From an uncultured Methylococcaceae bacterium (lineage in GTDB: Bacteria > Pseudomonadota > Gammaproteobacteria > Methylococcales > Methylomonadaceae): DNA of 64,000 nt. This document shows, piece after piece, positions 9,634-21,286 of the stretch. Numbering within the stretch: position 1 is the first letter of the stretch; every line of letters begins with the position of its first letter. A model generated the notes under the pieces. The model did no database searches. It saw only the letters and a program-made list of their open reading frames with translations, and had not been told where the DNA came from. The position numbers were made by a program, and so were the translations under genes. The stretch is taken from contig CAJXMF010000003.1 of the NCBI GenBank assembly GCA_913056195.1, forward strand, positions 35,406 through 99,405, read 5' to 3'.

Positions 9634-12294
9634 TCATACCAGACTCTTGCTGGCAACCTCATACACATCGCGCGAAATAGAATCAATCTTCATAATCCGC
9701 TGTAATTGCGCTTTCATCTGCTGCTGACGCACAGTGTCGAAACGACGCCATTGCGTCAATGCCGCCAGCAAACGCGCCGCGACTTGCGGGTTGATGACAT
9801 CCAACGCAATAATCTGATCAGCCAAAAATTGATAACCTGCACCATCACGTCGATGAAAATGCACGGGATTAGCCTGACTGAATGCGCCAATCAAGGCGCG
9901 TACCCGGTTGGGGTTCTTCAGGTCAAAAGCTGGATGTTGCGCCAGAGCGTGCACGCTGTCAAAAGCATCCGCTGTTGGACTGCTCGCTTGCAGACTGAAC
10001 CATTTATCAATCACCAGCACCTCATCCTGCCATTGTTGATAAAACTGTGCTAACACATTGTCTTTTTCAGGATGCTGGCTATTGACGATAACCCCTAGTG
10101 CCGCCAGCTGATCGGTCATATTTCCCGCCTTAGCATATTGCTCCGACATCAATTCATAGACAGAACCTTTTTCCAAATGACTTAAATAATGCAAACATTG
10201 GTTTTTGATCCGCCTGCGACCGATGGCGTTACTGCTGAAATCACCCGATTCGTCACGATGATATTTATGATAATAATTTAAAAAGGTGTCTTCTAATGCT
10301 TCAGCCAAAGCCTTGACGACAAACTCCCGGGCTTGATGAATGGCATCGACATCAACTACATCCATCTGTTCTGACAAATAACTTTCTTCCGGCAGTTCCA
10401 GCAACAAGGCTAAATAGGACAAATCCTGCCAGGATTGCTTGAGAACGGTGGCAAAAGCATCCGTCAATAATGCACTCATTTTCAAGGGTCTATCATGCTG
10501 AATATCGTCGATTAAGCCCAAAATAACCTGGCTGGCCAGTTGTTGCCCGGCCTCCCAGCGATTGAAGCTGTCGCGGTCATATTGCAACTGAAACGCCAGC
10601 TGCGCTAGCGTACGATCCAGGCGTAATTTAAGCGGCGCTGAAAAGCCTCGCAGCACAGACAGCAATGCCCCCTCCGGCACATGATTCAATACAAACGATT
10701 GTTCGGCTTCTGTCAGCGACAATGTCACCTGCTCTGAAGACGCCATGCCATCTATCTCGACAGCAAGCGACTGTCCGTCACGACCGATCAGCCCAATTGT
10801 CACTGGAATATGCAGTGGTTGCTTGTCGGACTGACCCGGTGTCGGCGGGCAGGTTTGAGAAAAAACAACCCGCAGCTGACGGTTTTCGGCATCATAATGT
10901 TCTTTCAATGCCAGCTCCGGCGTTCCCGCCTGCGCATACCAGCGTCTGAACTGGCTTAAATCGACCTGATTGGCATCTTCCATGGCTTTGACAAAATCAT
11001 CGCAGGTGACCGCCTGACCATCATGACGCTTAAAATAAAGATCGCTACCGCGCCGAAAACCGTCAGCCCCGAGAAGGGTATGCAGCATTCTGACCACTTC
11101 CGCCCCTTTCTCGTACACGGTCAGGGTATAAAAATTATTGATTTCGATATAGGAATCCGGCCGTATGGGATGCGCTAATGGCCCAGCATCTTCAGCGAAT
11201 TGTCGGCTTCTGAGCATTTTGACATCTTCGATCCGCTTGACGGCACGCGATGTTTGATCAGCCGTAAATTCCTGATCCCGGAAAACCGTGAAGCCTTCTT
11301 TTAAACTGAGTTGAAACCAGTCTCGACAGGTGACACGGTTACCGCTCCAGTTATGAAAATATTCATGCCCGATGACACCCTCTATATGCTCATAATCGGC
11401 ATCGGTTGCCGTATCCGGCCGCGCCAACACAAACTTGGTATTAAAAATATTCAAGCCCTTGTTTTCCATCGCACCCATGTTGAAATGACCGACGGCAACA
11501 ATCATGTACAGATCCAGATCATATTCGCGGCCATATACCTGCTCATCCCAGCGCATGGCGTTTTTAAGTGACTGCATGGCATGATCACATTTATCCAGAT
11601 CATGTGCCTCAACATAAATTTCCAGCGTGATCTCGCGCCCGGATTGCGTCACAAACCGATCCTGGATTTTTTCCAACTGCCCTGCGACCAATGCAAACAG
11701 ATAGCACGGTTTGGCAAACGGGTCTTCCCAGGCGACCCAGTGTTGATTATCCGGCAAGTCGCCCTGATCGATTTTATTACCATTCGATAACAATACGGGA
11801 TAACGTGCTTTATCCGCTTCCAGCCGCACCTTGAAACGACTCATCACATCCGGCCGATCGATAAAATAGGTAATCTTGCGAAACCCTTCGGCCTCACACT
11901 GGGTGCAAAGCATCGTGTTGGACAGATACAAGCCTTCGTAAGCGGTGTTGGCAGCCGGATTGATGCGGTTGACGATTTCCAGGGTAAACACGCGATCTTG
12001 CGGCACCTGAAAAATAACCAGGCTTTCGGCCGTCTGCCGATATTGCTCGGCATTCAATGCCTGACCATCCAGTTTTACGCTGTCCAGTTGCAATCCTTCG
12101 CCCATTAACAGCAATTCAACACCGTGTCGCTCACTGGCAGGATTACGTCGAATCGTCATATTTGAGGCAACCTGGGTGTTATCAGCATCCAGTTTAAAAT
12201 CCAGCTCGACCTGATCAATTAGATAATCAGGAACGGTATAATCTTTCAAATAAATTATTTTCGGGTTTGCGTCTTTCATATCCTCTTCCATCAA
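9634..12294 (-). CDS. pepN: Aminopeptidase N
   Basis: GAMENKGLNIF and HEYFHNWSGNRVTCRDWFQLSLKEG motifs. Confidence 0.97.
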   Translation of the reverse strand: MMEEDMKDANPKIIYLKDYTVPDYLIDQVELDFKLDADNTQVASNMTIRRNPASERHGVELLLMGEGLQLDSVKLDGQALNAEQYRQTAESLVIFQVPQDRVFTLEIVNRINPAANTAYEGLYLSNTMLCTQCEAEGFRKITYFIDRPDVMSRFKVRLEADKARYPVLLSNGNKIDQGDLPDNQHWVAWEDPFAKPCYLFALVAGQLEKIQDRFVTQSGREITLEIYVEAHDLDKCDHAMQSLKNAMRWDEQVYGREYDLDLYMIVAVGHFNMGAMENKGLNIFNTKFVLARPDTATDADYEHIEGVIGHEYFHNWSGNRVTCRDWFQLSLKEGFTVFRDQEFTADQTSRAVKRIEDVKMLRSRQFAEDAGPLAHPIRPDSYIEINNFYTLTVYEKGAEVVRMLHTLLGADGFRRGSDLYFKRHDGQAVTCDDFVKAMEDANQVDLSQFRRWYAQAGTPELALKEHYDAENRQLRVVFSQTCPPTPGQSDKQPLHIPVTIGLIGRDGQSLAVEIDGMASSEQVTLSLTEAEQSFVLNHVPEGALLSVLRGFSAPLKLRLDRTLAQLAFQLQYDRDSFNRWEAGQQLASQVILGLIDDIQHDRPLKMSALLTDAFATVLKQSWQDLSYLALLLELPEESYLSEQMDVVDVDAIHQAREFVVKALAEALEDTFLNYYHKYHRDESGDFSSNAIGRRRIKNQCLHYLSHLEKGSVYELMSEQYAKAGNMTDQLAALGVIVNSQHPEKDNVLAQFYQQWQDEVLVIDKWFSLQASSPTADAFDSVHALAQHPAFDLKNPNRVRALIGAFSQANPVHFHRRDGAGYQFLADQIIALDVINPQVAARLLAALTQWRRFDTVRQQQMKAQLQRIMKIDSISRDVYEVASKSLV

Positions 12295-12668
12295 TCCTGT
12301 TTTTTAGCGGCATAGGCCAATAATAAACACCACGCAATCAACCATGATACCCCACCCAGGGGGGTAATCATGCCTAACCTGGGCCAATCCAATAACACCA
12401 ATAAATATAAACTCCCGGAAAATAAGACAATGCCGACAAACATCAAGCGTCCGGCCCAATGCAACAAGACGTTGTCTTCATTGTGCTGCTGAACCAGCGC
12501 TACCAGCCCCAAACCCAGGGCATGCCACATTTGATACTTCACCGCTGTGTTATAAACCGCAAGCATCTCAGCGGTCAGTACGGTTTTTAACGCATGAGCA
12601 CCAAAAGCGCCCATCGCCACAGCCAACGCGGCGCTCAATGCCGCTAATGCCAGAAAAGATGAACGCAT
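12291..12668 (-). CDS. DUF423 family membrane protein
   Basis: LAVAMGAFGAHALK...YQMWHALGL...GSLYLLVL motif set. Confidence 0.92.
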   Translation of the reverse strand: MRSSFLALAALSAALAVAMGAFGAHALKTVLTAEMLAVYNTAVKYQMWHALGLGLVALVQQHNEDNVLLHWAGRLMFVGIVLFSGSLYLLVLLDWPRLGMITPLGGVSWLIAWCLLLAYAAKKQD

Positions 12669-13186
12669 CAGACCTCCTTCAGCCGAGGCATTAACTGCAC
12701 CAAATTACACGGTTTTGTGCGACTGTCGAGTTGGTGTACGACAATTTCATCCCACGCCGTACGACAGGCATTCGAGGAGCCGGGCAAACAAAAAATATAC
12801 GTGCCATTGGCGACACCAGCAATGGCGCGCGATTGTATGGTTGAGGTTTTAATCGTCTCCCAGGACAGCATCCGAAACACTTCACCGAACCCATCGAGCC
12901 CCTTATCCAGCAATGGTGAAACCGCCTCCGGCGTCCCATCGCGGCCGGTCACCCCGGTACCACCTGTGGTTAAAATCACATCAACCTCGGTGTCGGCAAT
13001 CCAGGCCGAAACCCGTGCGCGTATTTGATAAACATCATCGGCTACAATGCTTTTCTCATAAACCTGATGGTCGGCAGCGCGAACGCGCTCGCATAATGTA
13101 TTTCCAGACACATCATCCGCCTCAGTACGGCTGTCAGACACCGTCAACACGCAGATATTCAACACGTTTGCTTTTATTTCTGTCAT
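12668..13186 (-). CDS. moaB: Molybdenum cofactor biosynthesis protein B
   Basis: LTVSDSRTEADDVSG, DVILTTGGTGVTGRDGTPEAV. Confidence 0.95.
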   Translation of the reverse strand: MTEIKANVLNICVLTVSDSRTEADDVSGNTLCERVRAADHQVYEKSIVADDVYQIRARVSAWIADTEVDVILTTGGTGVTGRDGTPEAVSPLLDKGLDGFGEVFRMLSWETIKTSTIQSRAIAGVANGTYIFCLPGSSNACRTAWDEIVVHQLDSRTKPCNLVQLMPRLKEV

Positions 13187-14532
13187 TTCAACACCAAAAA
13201 GAATGCTTCACCACCGCGCTGAATATTGATCAGCAACGGATTTCCCGGCCTGACAACTTTCGCCAGATCCTGCAGATTATGCACACGATAGCGATTGGCC
13301 GACACGATAATATCACCCGGCCGCAAGCCGACATGCCAGGCATAAGAACCGGTATGAATTTTTTCAAACATAACCCCTTCAACCCGGCCTTTTGGGCTAT
13401 TCATCAGCACCGTTCCTGTCAACCTTGGATGTAATGTGTCGCCGGCTATGGTCTGTTTTTTCGGTTTCCCGATCACCGCCTGAATACGTTTTTCCTCGTT
13501 ACCCCGAAGAACATCGAGCTCGACGTTATCGCCCACTTCCATCAAGCCGATCATATTTCGGATTTGTGTACTGTTTTTAATCGAACGACCATTGACCCCG
13601 ATGATAATATCACCTGGTTCCAAGCCGGCCCTGGCCGCGGCAGAATCAGAATCGACCCGGCTGACGACTGCACCGTGCCGACTTTTCAAACCGAATGCCG
13701 CCGCCAGCTCCGCCGTAATATCCTGTGTCGAGACACCCAAACGTCCGCGCCGGACTTTCCCATGCTCAACCAAGGCATCGACCAGCGTCATCACCATATT
13801 GGCCGGAATCGCAAAGCCAATCCCGACATTACCACCATTCGGCGCCAGAATCGCGGTATTCATGCCAACAAGCTCACCGCGCAAATTGACCAGTGCACCA
13901 CCCGAGTTACCGGGATTAATCGACGCATCGGTCTGAATAAAATCTTCATAGCCTTCAATCCCCAGGCCTGAACGCCCCAAAGCACTGACAATCCCGGATG
14001 TCACCGTTTGATCAAGACCAAAAGGGTTACCAATGGCCACCACGAAATCACCGACTCTTAGCCGGCTGGAATCGGCCACCTTCAATGCCTTCAGGCCATC
14101 GGCCGGAATTTTTATCACCGCAACATCGGCTTCAGCATCTGCCCCTAGCAATTTAGCATCGTACTGTCGTCCATCACGTAACGTAACCTGAATCTTATCA
14201 GCCTGATCAATAACATGATTATTGGTGACAACATAGCCTTTTTCAGCATTGATGATCACACCAGACCCCAAACTGTTACGTTGTTGTCGCGGCCGATTGG
14301 GAATCTGGAAAAAATAGCGGAAAAACGGATCGTTCATCATCGGGTTATTCCGCACCGCTTTGGTCGTCGAGATATTAACCACCGCAGGCATGGTTTTTTC
14401 CAGCATCGGCGCTAATGAGGGTAATGGCCGTCCCTCAACAAAAGCGGGAAGAATATTTCGAGCCAATGCCGGGCTGAAACCATCGGCTACCATTAACGCT
14501 ATCACAACAAGCCAAAGGGCTTTTATTTTCAT
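13183..14532 (-). CDS. Do/Deg-family periplasmic serine protease (trypsin + 2 PDZ)
   Basis: NNHVIDQADKIQV, DVAVIKI, QTDASINPGNSGGALVNLRGELVGMNTAI; two PDZ modules. Confidence 0.94.
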   Translation of the reverse strand: MKIKALWLVVIALMVADGFSPALARNILPAFVEGRPLPSLAPMLEKTMPAVVNISTTKAVRNNPMMNDPFFRYFFQIPNRPRQQRNSLGSGVIINAEKGYVVTNNHVIDQADKIQVTLRDGRQYDAKLLGADAEADVAVIKIPADGLKALKVADSSRLRVGDFVVAIGNPFGLDQTVTSGIVSALGRSGLGIEGYEDFIQTDASINPGNSGGALVNLRGELVGMNTAILAPNGGNVGIGFAIPANMVMTLVDALVEHGKVRRGRLGVSTQDITAELAAAFGLKSRHGAVVSRVDSDSAAARAGLEPGDIIIGVNGRSIKNSTQIRNMIGLMEVGDNVELDVLRGNEEKRIQAVIGKPKKQTIAGDTLHPRLTGTVLMNSPKGRVEGVMFEKIHTGSYAWHVGLRPGDIIVSANRYRVHNLQDLAKVVRPGNPLLINIQRGGEAFFLVLK

Positions 14533-14645
14533 ACAACCTCATCTATTGATTATTCGGATAACTGCCATAAATGCATATTTTGATCTATCATTATATCAGC
14601 ATATCAGCGTTCTAATTTTTCCAAACATACGCGCATCATGAAACT

Positions 14646-15953
14646 ATGACAATTGAAATTCCGTCAACGGATGCCAGTCTTATTCGAACTTTCTTTCCTC
14701 TCTGTCATCTACCGCAAAAAAGCTTCACAAAACTTTGCCATCAGCTTGAGATCACAACGGCACAAGCGGGCGATTTCATTTTTCAACTGGGGCAAGAAAA
14801 AAATCAGCTGATATATTTGTTAGACGGTAAAATAAGTTTACAGTTAAAGGAGTTTGAACTGGAATCTGTCCAGGCACGAACGGAAGCGGCGCGTTTTGCC
14901 CTGGCGCATCAAATTCCTCGCAAAGTTAACGCTTGCGCAGAAACGGCAATACGTTATATCGGCCTGGATGCCGCCGTCTTAAACACACTACAACAACAAA
15001 ATACCACAACCGAGGATTTAAGTGAGATGATTGTTGAAGAACCTGAAGAAAGCAGTGATGACTGGATGACAACACTGCTAAAAGCACCAATTTTTCGCGC
15101 CTTACCGCCTGCAAATTTGCAGCGCATCCTGATAAACCTGAAGTCGATGGAATTCAAACAAGGTGAAACCATCATCAAACAGGGCGAGCCTGGCGACTTT
15201 TATTACTTGATTAAACAGGGCGAGTGCTTAATATTACGCCAGCCATCTCCGAAACTCAAACCCATCAAGTTAGGTGAGTTAAAAGCACAGGATACATTTG
15301 GCGAAGATGCGATTATTTCCGGCAATCCCCGCAGTGTTTCGGTCATTGCAAAAACAGATGTGTCATTGCTGCGTCTGGATAAAGAAAATTTTATTGAACT
15401 GATTAAAAAACCTTCATTAAAATTTATTACTCTGGAACAAACCCAGCAAAAACTCGCACAAGGAAGTATTTTGATCGACCTTCGTTCAGCCGAAGACTTC
15501 AATCAACAACATTTGCCAAACAGCATCAATATCCCTTTCTTTTCTTTACGGATGCATTTAAAAACACTGGATCGTAAACAACCCGTTATCATGGTTTGTG
15601 ACGATGGAAAAACGAGCCAGGCCGCGGCTTTTTTATTACTGCGTCATAAATTCGATGCCTCAATCCTTGAGGGAGGAATGGCGACTGTAGACACATCGAG
15701 CAAAAGCGCACCGGCTTCTTTTTTGATTGATGATGGTGTTGAAATTGATGTAAAAACAGTGGCCGAAAACGGCATCGATACCGAACAAGAATCGCGTCCA
15801 CCAAAGGATAGCGACGAACCCGGCATCGACGCATTACAAAAACGAATTACAGAACTGGAAAATCAATGTGCCGCCCTTAAAGCGGAGAAACAGGCTATTC
15901 TGCAGAAATATCAGCAACTCCAACAAAAAATTACCCAGGTACGTCGAAAATAA
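14646..15953 (+). CDS. Cyclic-nucleotide-binding domain + rhodanese domain protein with C-terminal coiled coil
   Basis: KQGEPGDFYYLIKQGE...FGEDAIISGNPRSVSV (cNBD); ILIDLRSAEDFNQQHLPNSINIPF...VCDDGKTSQAAAFLL (rhodanese); C-term heptad-like region. Confidence 0.85.
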   Translation: MTIEIPSTDASLIRTFFPLCHLPQKSFTKLCHQLEITTAQAGDFIFQLGQEKNQLIYLLDGKISLQLKEFELESVQARTEAARFALAHQIPRKVNACAETAIRYIGLDAAVLNTLQQQNTTTEDLSEMIVEEPEESSDDWMTTLLKAPIFRALPPANLQRILINLKSMEFKQGETIIKQGEPGDFYYLIKQGECLILRQPSPKLKPIKLGELKAQDTFGEDAIISGNPRSVSVIAKTDVSLLRLDKENFIELIKKPSLKFITLEQTQQKLAQGSILIDLRSAEDFNQQHLPNSINIPFFSLRMHLKTLDRKQPVIMVCDDGKTSQAAAFLLLRHKFDASILEGGMATVDTSSKSAPASFLIDDGVEIDVKTVAENGIDTEQESRPPKDSDEPGIDALQKRITELENQCAALKAEKQAILQKYQQLQQKITQVRRK

Positions 15954-15970
15954 TTTCGAGCGCGCATTAA

Positions 15971-16003
15971 AAAGGCCGCCACCGTTACCGGTAAGCGGCC
16001 TTT
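15971..16003. terminator. Probable bidirectional intrinsic terminator
   Basis: AAAGGCCGC ... GCGGCCTTT hairpin between convergent genes. Confidence 0.75.
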
Positions 16004-16025
16004 AAAATACCTCAGAAGATATTTT

Positions 16026-16154
16026 TTAGTCTTCGTCTTTAGGTTCTGCGAAAACCCATTTTACGAAAAAATAACCTGCAGCGATAATTACAACCGCTCC
16101 AATCATGCCTGACGGCTCTTTTAATAGTTCTGTTAAGTCTAAGATCGCTCCCAT
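16026..16154 (-). CDS. 42-aa single-TM membrane miniprotein
   Basis: Minus-strand ORF not in the supplied track: MGAILDLTELLKEPSGMIGAVVIIAAGYFFVKWVFAEPKDED*; flanked by a terminator. Confidence 0.7.
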   Translation of the reverse strand: MGAILDLTELLKEPSGMIGAVVIIAAGYFFVKWVFAEPKDED

Positions 16155-16462
16155 GAGTATCCTACCTTTTTGTGTTGTTGTTGATAAATGTACCAATTAA
16201 CTGGCATCTGAGGGTTCTATGTTACTTTGGATTCCTTCAAAGTCAAGTAATTCTATTTTTCACAGATGGAATATATCTTTTATAGTCCATTATTTTCACC
16301 CGCTAACATTTTTAAATCCCGGACAACTGTAGTATTTATTCAGATTAAGTCCAGATTGCCATCTGCGGTTATAATGAGTAATATGGGCAAGGGTGAAAAC
16401 CGCTTGTGCGTGTCATACACGCCCATGATAACAATAACCTAAGAACACAAAGAGGAAGAAAA

Positions 16463-16894
16463 ATGATCGGTGGCATAATAATGATTCTTGTTGCAGTCTG
16501 GATTTACCAATCCGTCAGCAAAGTAAAAAAACCGAATGGCTTATTTTGGGTTGCCGGCTGCGCCGCACTCTTTTTTGCCGTCCAATGGTTACTGGTTCAA
16601 CTCAATATCATCTTCATCGATACCTATCAAGGCGATGATATTGGCAGTAGCTATGATCGTGATTTAACCAGTGTCGGTGATCGCATGACGGATGAGCAGA
16701 GTTCTGGCGGCGTTTTTATGAATGCTCTGTTTGAATTGCTCCCACCTTTCGGCGCGTTTTTAGTCGTCGCGCTGGTACGAACCAAATTCATCATGCAGGA
16801 AGCCATTACTGTGGCTAACTTGTTCGGTGGCATTAAAGAAATGTTTCTCAGCATCAAAAACAGCTTTAAATCGACAGCTGAAGACAAAGAATAA
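16463..16894 (+). CDS. Conserved hypothetical membrane protein
   Basis: MIGGIIMILVAVWIYQS... with upstream GAGGAAG ribosome-binding site; at least two TM segments. Confidence 0.75.
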   Translation: MIGGIIMILVAVWIYQSVSKVKKPNGLFWVAGCAALFFAVQWLLVQLNIIFIDTYQGDDIGSSYDRDLTSVGDRMTDEQSSGGVFMNALFELLPPFGAFLVVALVRTKFIMQEAITVANLFGGIKEMFLSIKNSFKSTAEDKE

Positions 16895-16911
16895 CCCCCA
16901 TCTACATCGAC

Positions 16912-16940
16912 TAAAACCCGGCTAATCTCCGGGTTTTAGT
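16912..16940 (+). terminator. Intrinsic terminator
   Basis: AAAACCCGG ctaatct CCGGGTTTT. Confidence 0.75.
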
Positions 16941-17099
16941 CCTGACTCCAGCCTCATCCCGCGGATCTTCGCTATTGTTTTGTTATCAATAGCTTACCCT
17001 TGATACAATAGCCTGTCGCACGATCTGACGCCATGCGATAACTTTAGATGAAATCAGCCTGAATCTGACGCATTTTCCAATACAAAACCCAATGACTCT

Positions 17100-20000
17100 A
17101 TGACCCGTTCTGATCTTTTAAAACAACAATTATCTCAACGTATTTTGTTTCTTGATGGCGCCATGGGCACCATGATTCAAAGTTATAAACTGGAAGAACG
17201 TGATTATCGGGGCAGCCGCTTTGCCCATTGGCCATCTGATTTAAAAGGCAACAATGACCTGTTATCGCTGACTCAGCCTGACATCATCAAGTCCATACAT
17301 CGCGCCTATCTTGATGTCGGCTCCGATATTGTTGAAACCAATTCTTTCAATGCAACCGCTATCGCCATGGCCGATTACGGCATGGAAGATCTGGCTTATG
17401 AAATCAATTATGAATCAGCGCGTTTAGCACGCGAAGCCTGTGATGATGTCACCCAATTGACACCTGATAAACCCCGTTTTGTTGCCGGTGTACTCGGCCC
17501 GACCAACCGCACGGCCTCGATGTCGCCGGATGTCAATGATCCCGGTTTCAGGAATATCAGCTTTGATGATCTGGTTACAGCCTATACCGAATCGGTACGC
17601 GGCCTGATTGATGGTGGAGCCGATATTGTTTTAATCGAAACGATATTTGATACCCTGAATGCCAAAGCGGCGATTTTTGCTGTCGAACAACACTTTGAAA
17701 AAATCGGTTTCAAATTACCCATCATGATTTCCGGCACCATCACCGATGCCTCGGGCCGAACTTTGTCAGGACAAACCGCTGCGGCATTTTTTAATTCCTT
17801 GCGCCATGCCGACCCGATTTCTATCGGCTTTAACTGCGCGCTGGGTGCCAAAGAGCTGCGCCAATATATCGAAGAGCTGGCTCATATTGCCGATACTTTT
17901 GTCTCCGCCCACCCAAACGCCGGTCTTCCGAATGAATTTGGCGAATATGATGAATCGCCGGATGATATGGCAAAAGAACTGGAAGATTGGGCTAAAAGCG
18001 GCTACCTGAATATCATTGGCGGCTGTTGCGGCACCTCACCCGATCATATTAAAGCCATTATTGAGGCGGTCAAAAAACATCCACCACGTAAAATCCCTGA
18101 TATTCAGAAACAGTGTCGTCTATCAGGTCTGGAACCATTGAACATCGGCCCCGACAGTTTGTTTGTCAACGTTGGCGAACGTACCAATGTCACAGGTTCT
18201 GCCCGTTTCAAACGCCTCATTGTCGAAGAAGATTATGACACCGCGCTTGATGTTGCCAGGGAACAGGTTGAAAACGGCGCACAAATCATCGACATCAATA
18301 TGGATGAAGGCATGCTGGATTCCAAACAGGCGATGGTACGTTTTCTGAACCTGGTCGCCGCCGAACCGGATATCGCCAAGGTACCGGTGATGCTGGACTC
18401 CTCAAAATGGGAGATTCTCGAAGCCGGCCTGAAATGTATTCAAGGTAAAGGGGTGGTCAACTCGATTTCGATTAAAGAAGGCGAGGAAAACTTTATTCAA
18501 CAGGCCAAACTGGTGCGGCGTTATGGTGCGGCCGTGATTGTGATGGCCTTCGACGAGCAAGGCCAGGCGGACACTTACCAACGTAAAGTCGAAATCTGTA
18601 GCCGCGCCTATAAAATATTGACTGAACAAGTCGGCTTTCCCGCGGAAGATATTATCTTTGACCCCAATATCTTTGCCATTGCCACTGGTATTGAAGAACA
18701 TAACAATTATGGCGTTGACTTTATTGAAGCCACGCGCACCATTAAACAAACCCTGCCCTACGCACTGATTTCCGGCGGTGTGTCCAATGTTTCGTTCTCG
18801 TTCCGGGGCAATACACCGGTTCGGGAAGCCATCCATGCCGTCTTCCTCTATCACGCCATTCAGGCCGGTATGGATATGGGCATTGTCAACGCCAGCCAAC
18901 TGGCGATTTACGAAGATATTCCCGAAGAATTACGCAATGCGGTTGAAGATGTGGTCTTGAACCGCTCACCAGAAGCCACCGAACGCTTACTGGACATTGC
19001 CGAGAAATACCGCGGCGACGGCAGTGTCGCCAATAAATCTGAAGATTTGGAATGGCGTAGCTGGCCGGTGAAAAAACGTCTGGAACACGCCTTGGTCAAA
19101 GGGATTGCTGATTTTATTGAAGAAGACACCGAAGAAGCACGCCAAATCTCAGACAAAGCCTTGCATGTGATCGAAGGCCCATTGATGGACGGCATGAATG
19201 TCGTCGGCGACTTATTTGGCGCCGGTAAAATGTTTTTACCTCAGGTCGTCAAATCGGCACGCGTCATGAAAAAAGCCGTCGCGCATTTAATGCCTTACAT
19301 GGAAGCTGAAAAAGAGGACAAAAGCGAGCCTAATGGCAAAGTATTGATGGCCACCGTCAAGGGCGATGTTCATGATATCGGTAAAAACATCGTGGGCGTT
19401 GTGCTGCAATGTAATAATTATGATGTCGTCGATCTTGGCGTCATGGTGCCCGCCGAAACCATTCTCAAAACAGCGCGTGAGGAGAAGGTCGATATTATCG
19501 GCCTCAGTGGTCTTATCACCCCCTCTTTAGATGAAATGATGCATGTCGCCAAAGAAATGGAACGACAAGACTTCGATATTCCTTTGCTGATTGGTGGCGC
19601 GACCACATCGCGCGCCCATACGGCAGTCAAAATAGAACCCCATTACCACGCGCCTACGGTTTATGTCGTCGATGCCTCCCGTTGTGTCAATGTTGTCAAT
19701 TCCTTGCTCAGTGATGAACTTAGCCCGGATTATGTGGCTAAAATTCGACAAGAATATGCCCAGGTTCGAGAACGCCATAAAGGACGTAAGGCGAAAAACA
19801 AGCAACTTTCACTGCAACAGGCACGCGAAAACCGCTTTCGCCACCGCGATGACCATCAACCCGTAAAACCGGCATTTCTAGGCACTAAGGTCATCGATAA
19901 TTTTGACCTTAAACAACTCGTCCCCTATATCGACTGGACACCTTTTTTTCAGACCTGGGAATTATCCGGCAAGTATCCGGCGATTCTTGATGACGAACTG

Positions 20001-20774
20001 GTTGGTGAAGAAGCGAAAAAACTGTTTAAAGACGCTAAACAAATGCTGGAAAAAATTGTCACTGAAGGTTGGCTGAAAGGCCGTGCCGTGATTGGTTTTT
20101 TCCCGGCCAACAGTCAGGGTGATGACATTATCCTGTATCGCGATGATGATCGTCATGAAACATTGGAAATACTGCATCATCTACGCCAACAAAACATGAA
20201 AGCGCCAGGCAAGCCAAATTATTGTCTGTCTGACTTTATCGCCCCCGTTGAAAGCGGTAAAAAAGATTATCTGGGGGCCTTTGCAGTCACCACCGGCATC
20301 GGCATTGAAGACAAATTGGCTGAATTTGAACGCGATCATGATGATTACAACAGCATCATGCTCAAAGCCCTGGCTGACCGGCTGGCAGAGGCCTTTGCCG
20401 AATACCTGCATCAGCAGGTACGCAAAACGCATTGGGGATATGCAGAAGATGAGCGACTGGATAATGACGATTTAATTGCCGAAAACTATCAGGGCATTCG
20501 ACCGGCGCCCGGTTATCCGGCCTGCCCCGATCACACCGAGAAAGAAAAGCTGTTTGAACTGCTTAACGTTACCAAAAACACGGGCATTGAACTGACCGAA
20601 AGCTTTGCCATGATGCCGGCCTCCGCCGTGAGTGGCTGGTATTTTGCCCATCCGGAATCCCAGTATTTCAATGTCGGTAAAATCGACCGTGATCAGCTAA
20701 AAGATTATGCACATCGCAAAGACATGATTGAAGACGTTGCTGAACGTTGGTTATCCGCCCATTTATTTCACTGA
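17100..20774 (+). CDS. metH: Cobalamin-dependent methionine synthase
   Basis: 1224 aa; [64 protein letters not shown]. Confidence 0.98.
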   Translation: MTRSDLLKQQLSQRILFLDGAMGTMIQSYKLEERDYRGSRFAHWPSDLKGNNDLLSLTQPDIIKSIHRAYLDVGSDIVETNSFNATAIAMADYGMEDLAYEINYESARLAREACDDVTQLTPDKPRFVAGVLGPTNRTASMSPDVNDPGFRNISFDDLVTAYTESVRGLIDGGADIVLIETIFDTLNAKAAIFAVEQHFEKIGFKLPIMISGTITDASGRTLSGQTAAAFFNSLRHADPISIGFNCALGAKELRQYIEELAHIADTFVSAHPNAGLPNEFGEYDESPDDMAKELEDWAKSGYLNIIGGCCGTSPDHIKAIIEAVKKHPPRKIPDIQKQCRLSGLEPLNIGPDSLFVNVGERTNVTGSARFKRLIVEEDYDTALDVAREQVENGAQIIDINMDEGMLDSKQAMVRFLNLVAAEPDIAKVPVMLDSSKWEILEAGLKCIQGKGVVNSISIKEGEENFIQQAKLVRRYGAAVIVMAFDEQGQADTYQRKVEICSRAYKILTEQVGFPAEDIIFDPNIFAIATGIEEHNNYGVDFIEATRTIKQTLPYALISGGVSNVSFSFRGNTPVREAIHAVFLYHAIQAGMDMGIVNASQLAIYEDIPEELRNAVEDVVLNRSPEATERLLDIAEKYRGDGSVANKSEDLEWRSWPVKKRLEHALVKGIADFIEEDTEEARQISDKALHVIEGPLMDGMNVVGDLFGAGKMFLPQVVKSARVMKKAVAHLMPYMEAEKEDKSEPNGKVLMATVKGDVHDIGKNIVGVVLQCNNYDVVDLGVMVPAETILKTAREEKVDIIGLSGLITPSLDEMMHVAKEMERQDFDIPLLIGGATTSRAHTAVKIEPHYHAPTVYVVDASRCVNVVNSLLSDELSPDYVAKIRQEYAQVRERHKGRKAKNKQLSLQQARENRFRHRDDHQPVKPAFLGTKVIDNFDLKQLVPYIDWTPFFQTWELSGKYPAILDDELVGEEAKKLFKDAKQMLEKIVTEGWLKGRAVIGFFPANSQGDDIILYRDDDRHETLEILHHLRQQNMKAPGKPNYCLSDFIAPVESGKKDYLGAFAVTTGIGIEDKLAEFERDHDDYNSIMLKALADRLAEAFAEYLHQQVRKTHWGYAEDERLDNDDLIAENYQGIRPAPGYPACPDHTEKEKLFELLNVTKNTGIELTESFAMMPASAVSGWYFAHPESQYFNVGKIDRDQLKDYAHRKDMIEDVAERWLSAHLFH

Positions 20775-20776
20775 TT

Positions 20777-21286
20777 ATGAATAAACTGGAACAGATACTC
20801 GAAAAACTCATGTACGCCAGCCGCTGGCTGTTAGGCCCGGTTTTTATTGGGCTTAGCCTGGTTTTATTGATGCTGACCATTAAATTCTTTCAGGAAATCA
20901 TTCATTTTATTCCCTATTTATTGACCATGTCGGAATCGGATCTGATTTTGAAAATCCTGACCCTGGTTGACCTGACGCTGGTCGGCAGTCTGACCGTTAT
21001 CGTCATGTTCAGCGGTTATGAAAACTTCGTTTCACAGCTCGACATCGGTCAAAAAACAGAGAAACTGGATTGGCTTGGCACCCATGATTACGGCTCGCTC
21101 AAACTGAAAGTCGCCTCATCCATCGTCGCTATTTCATCCATCCATTTATTAAAGATATTCATGAATGTGCAGGACACCGATAACGACAAAATACAATGGT
21201 ATGTCATAACGCATATCACGTTGGTCGTTTCCGCCTTGTTAATGGCGATTATGGACAAAATAAGTCGACACCAAAGCCACAAATGA
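20777..21286 (+). CDS. YqhA / UPF0114 family membrane protein
   Basis: [24 protein letters not shown]...[26 protein letters not shown]. Confidence 0.92.
   Translation: MNKLEQILEKLMYASRWLLGPVFIGLSLVLLMLTIKFFQEIIHFIPYLLTMSESDLILKILTLVDLTLVGSLTVIVMFSGYENFVSQLDIGQKTEKLDWLGTHDYGSLKLKVASSIVAISSIHLLKIFMNVQDTDNDKIQWYVITHITLVVSALLMAIMDKISRHQSHK

Noticed and set aside
12913-13434. 173-aa plus-strand ORF opposite moaB/deg
   Set aside because: Antisense to two overlapping confident genes; low-complexity composition
16895-17099. Possible cobalamin riboswitch upstream of metH
   Set aside because: Only about 200 nt, partly occupied by a terminator, and no recognisable B12-box or conserved core
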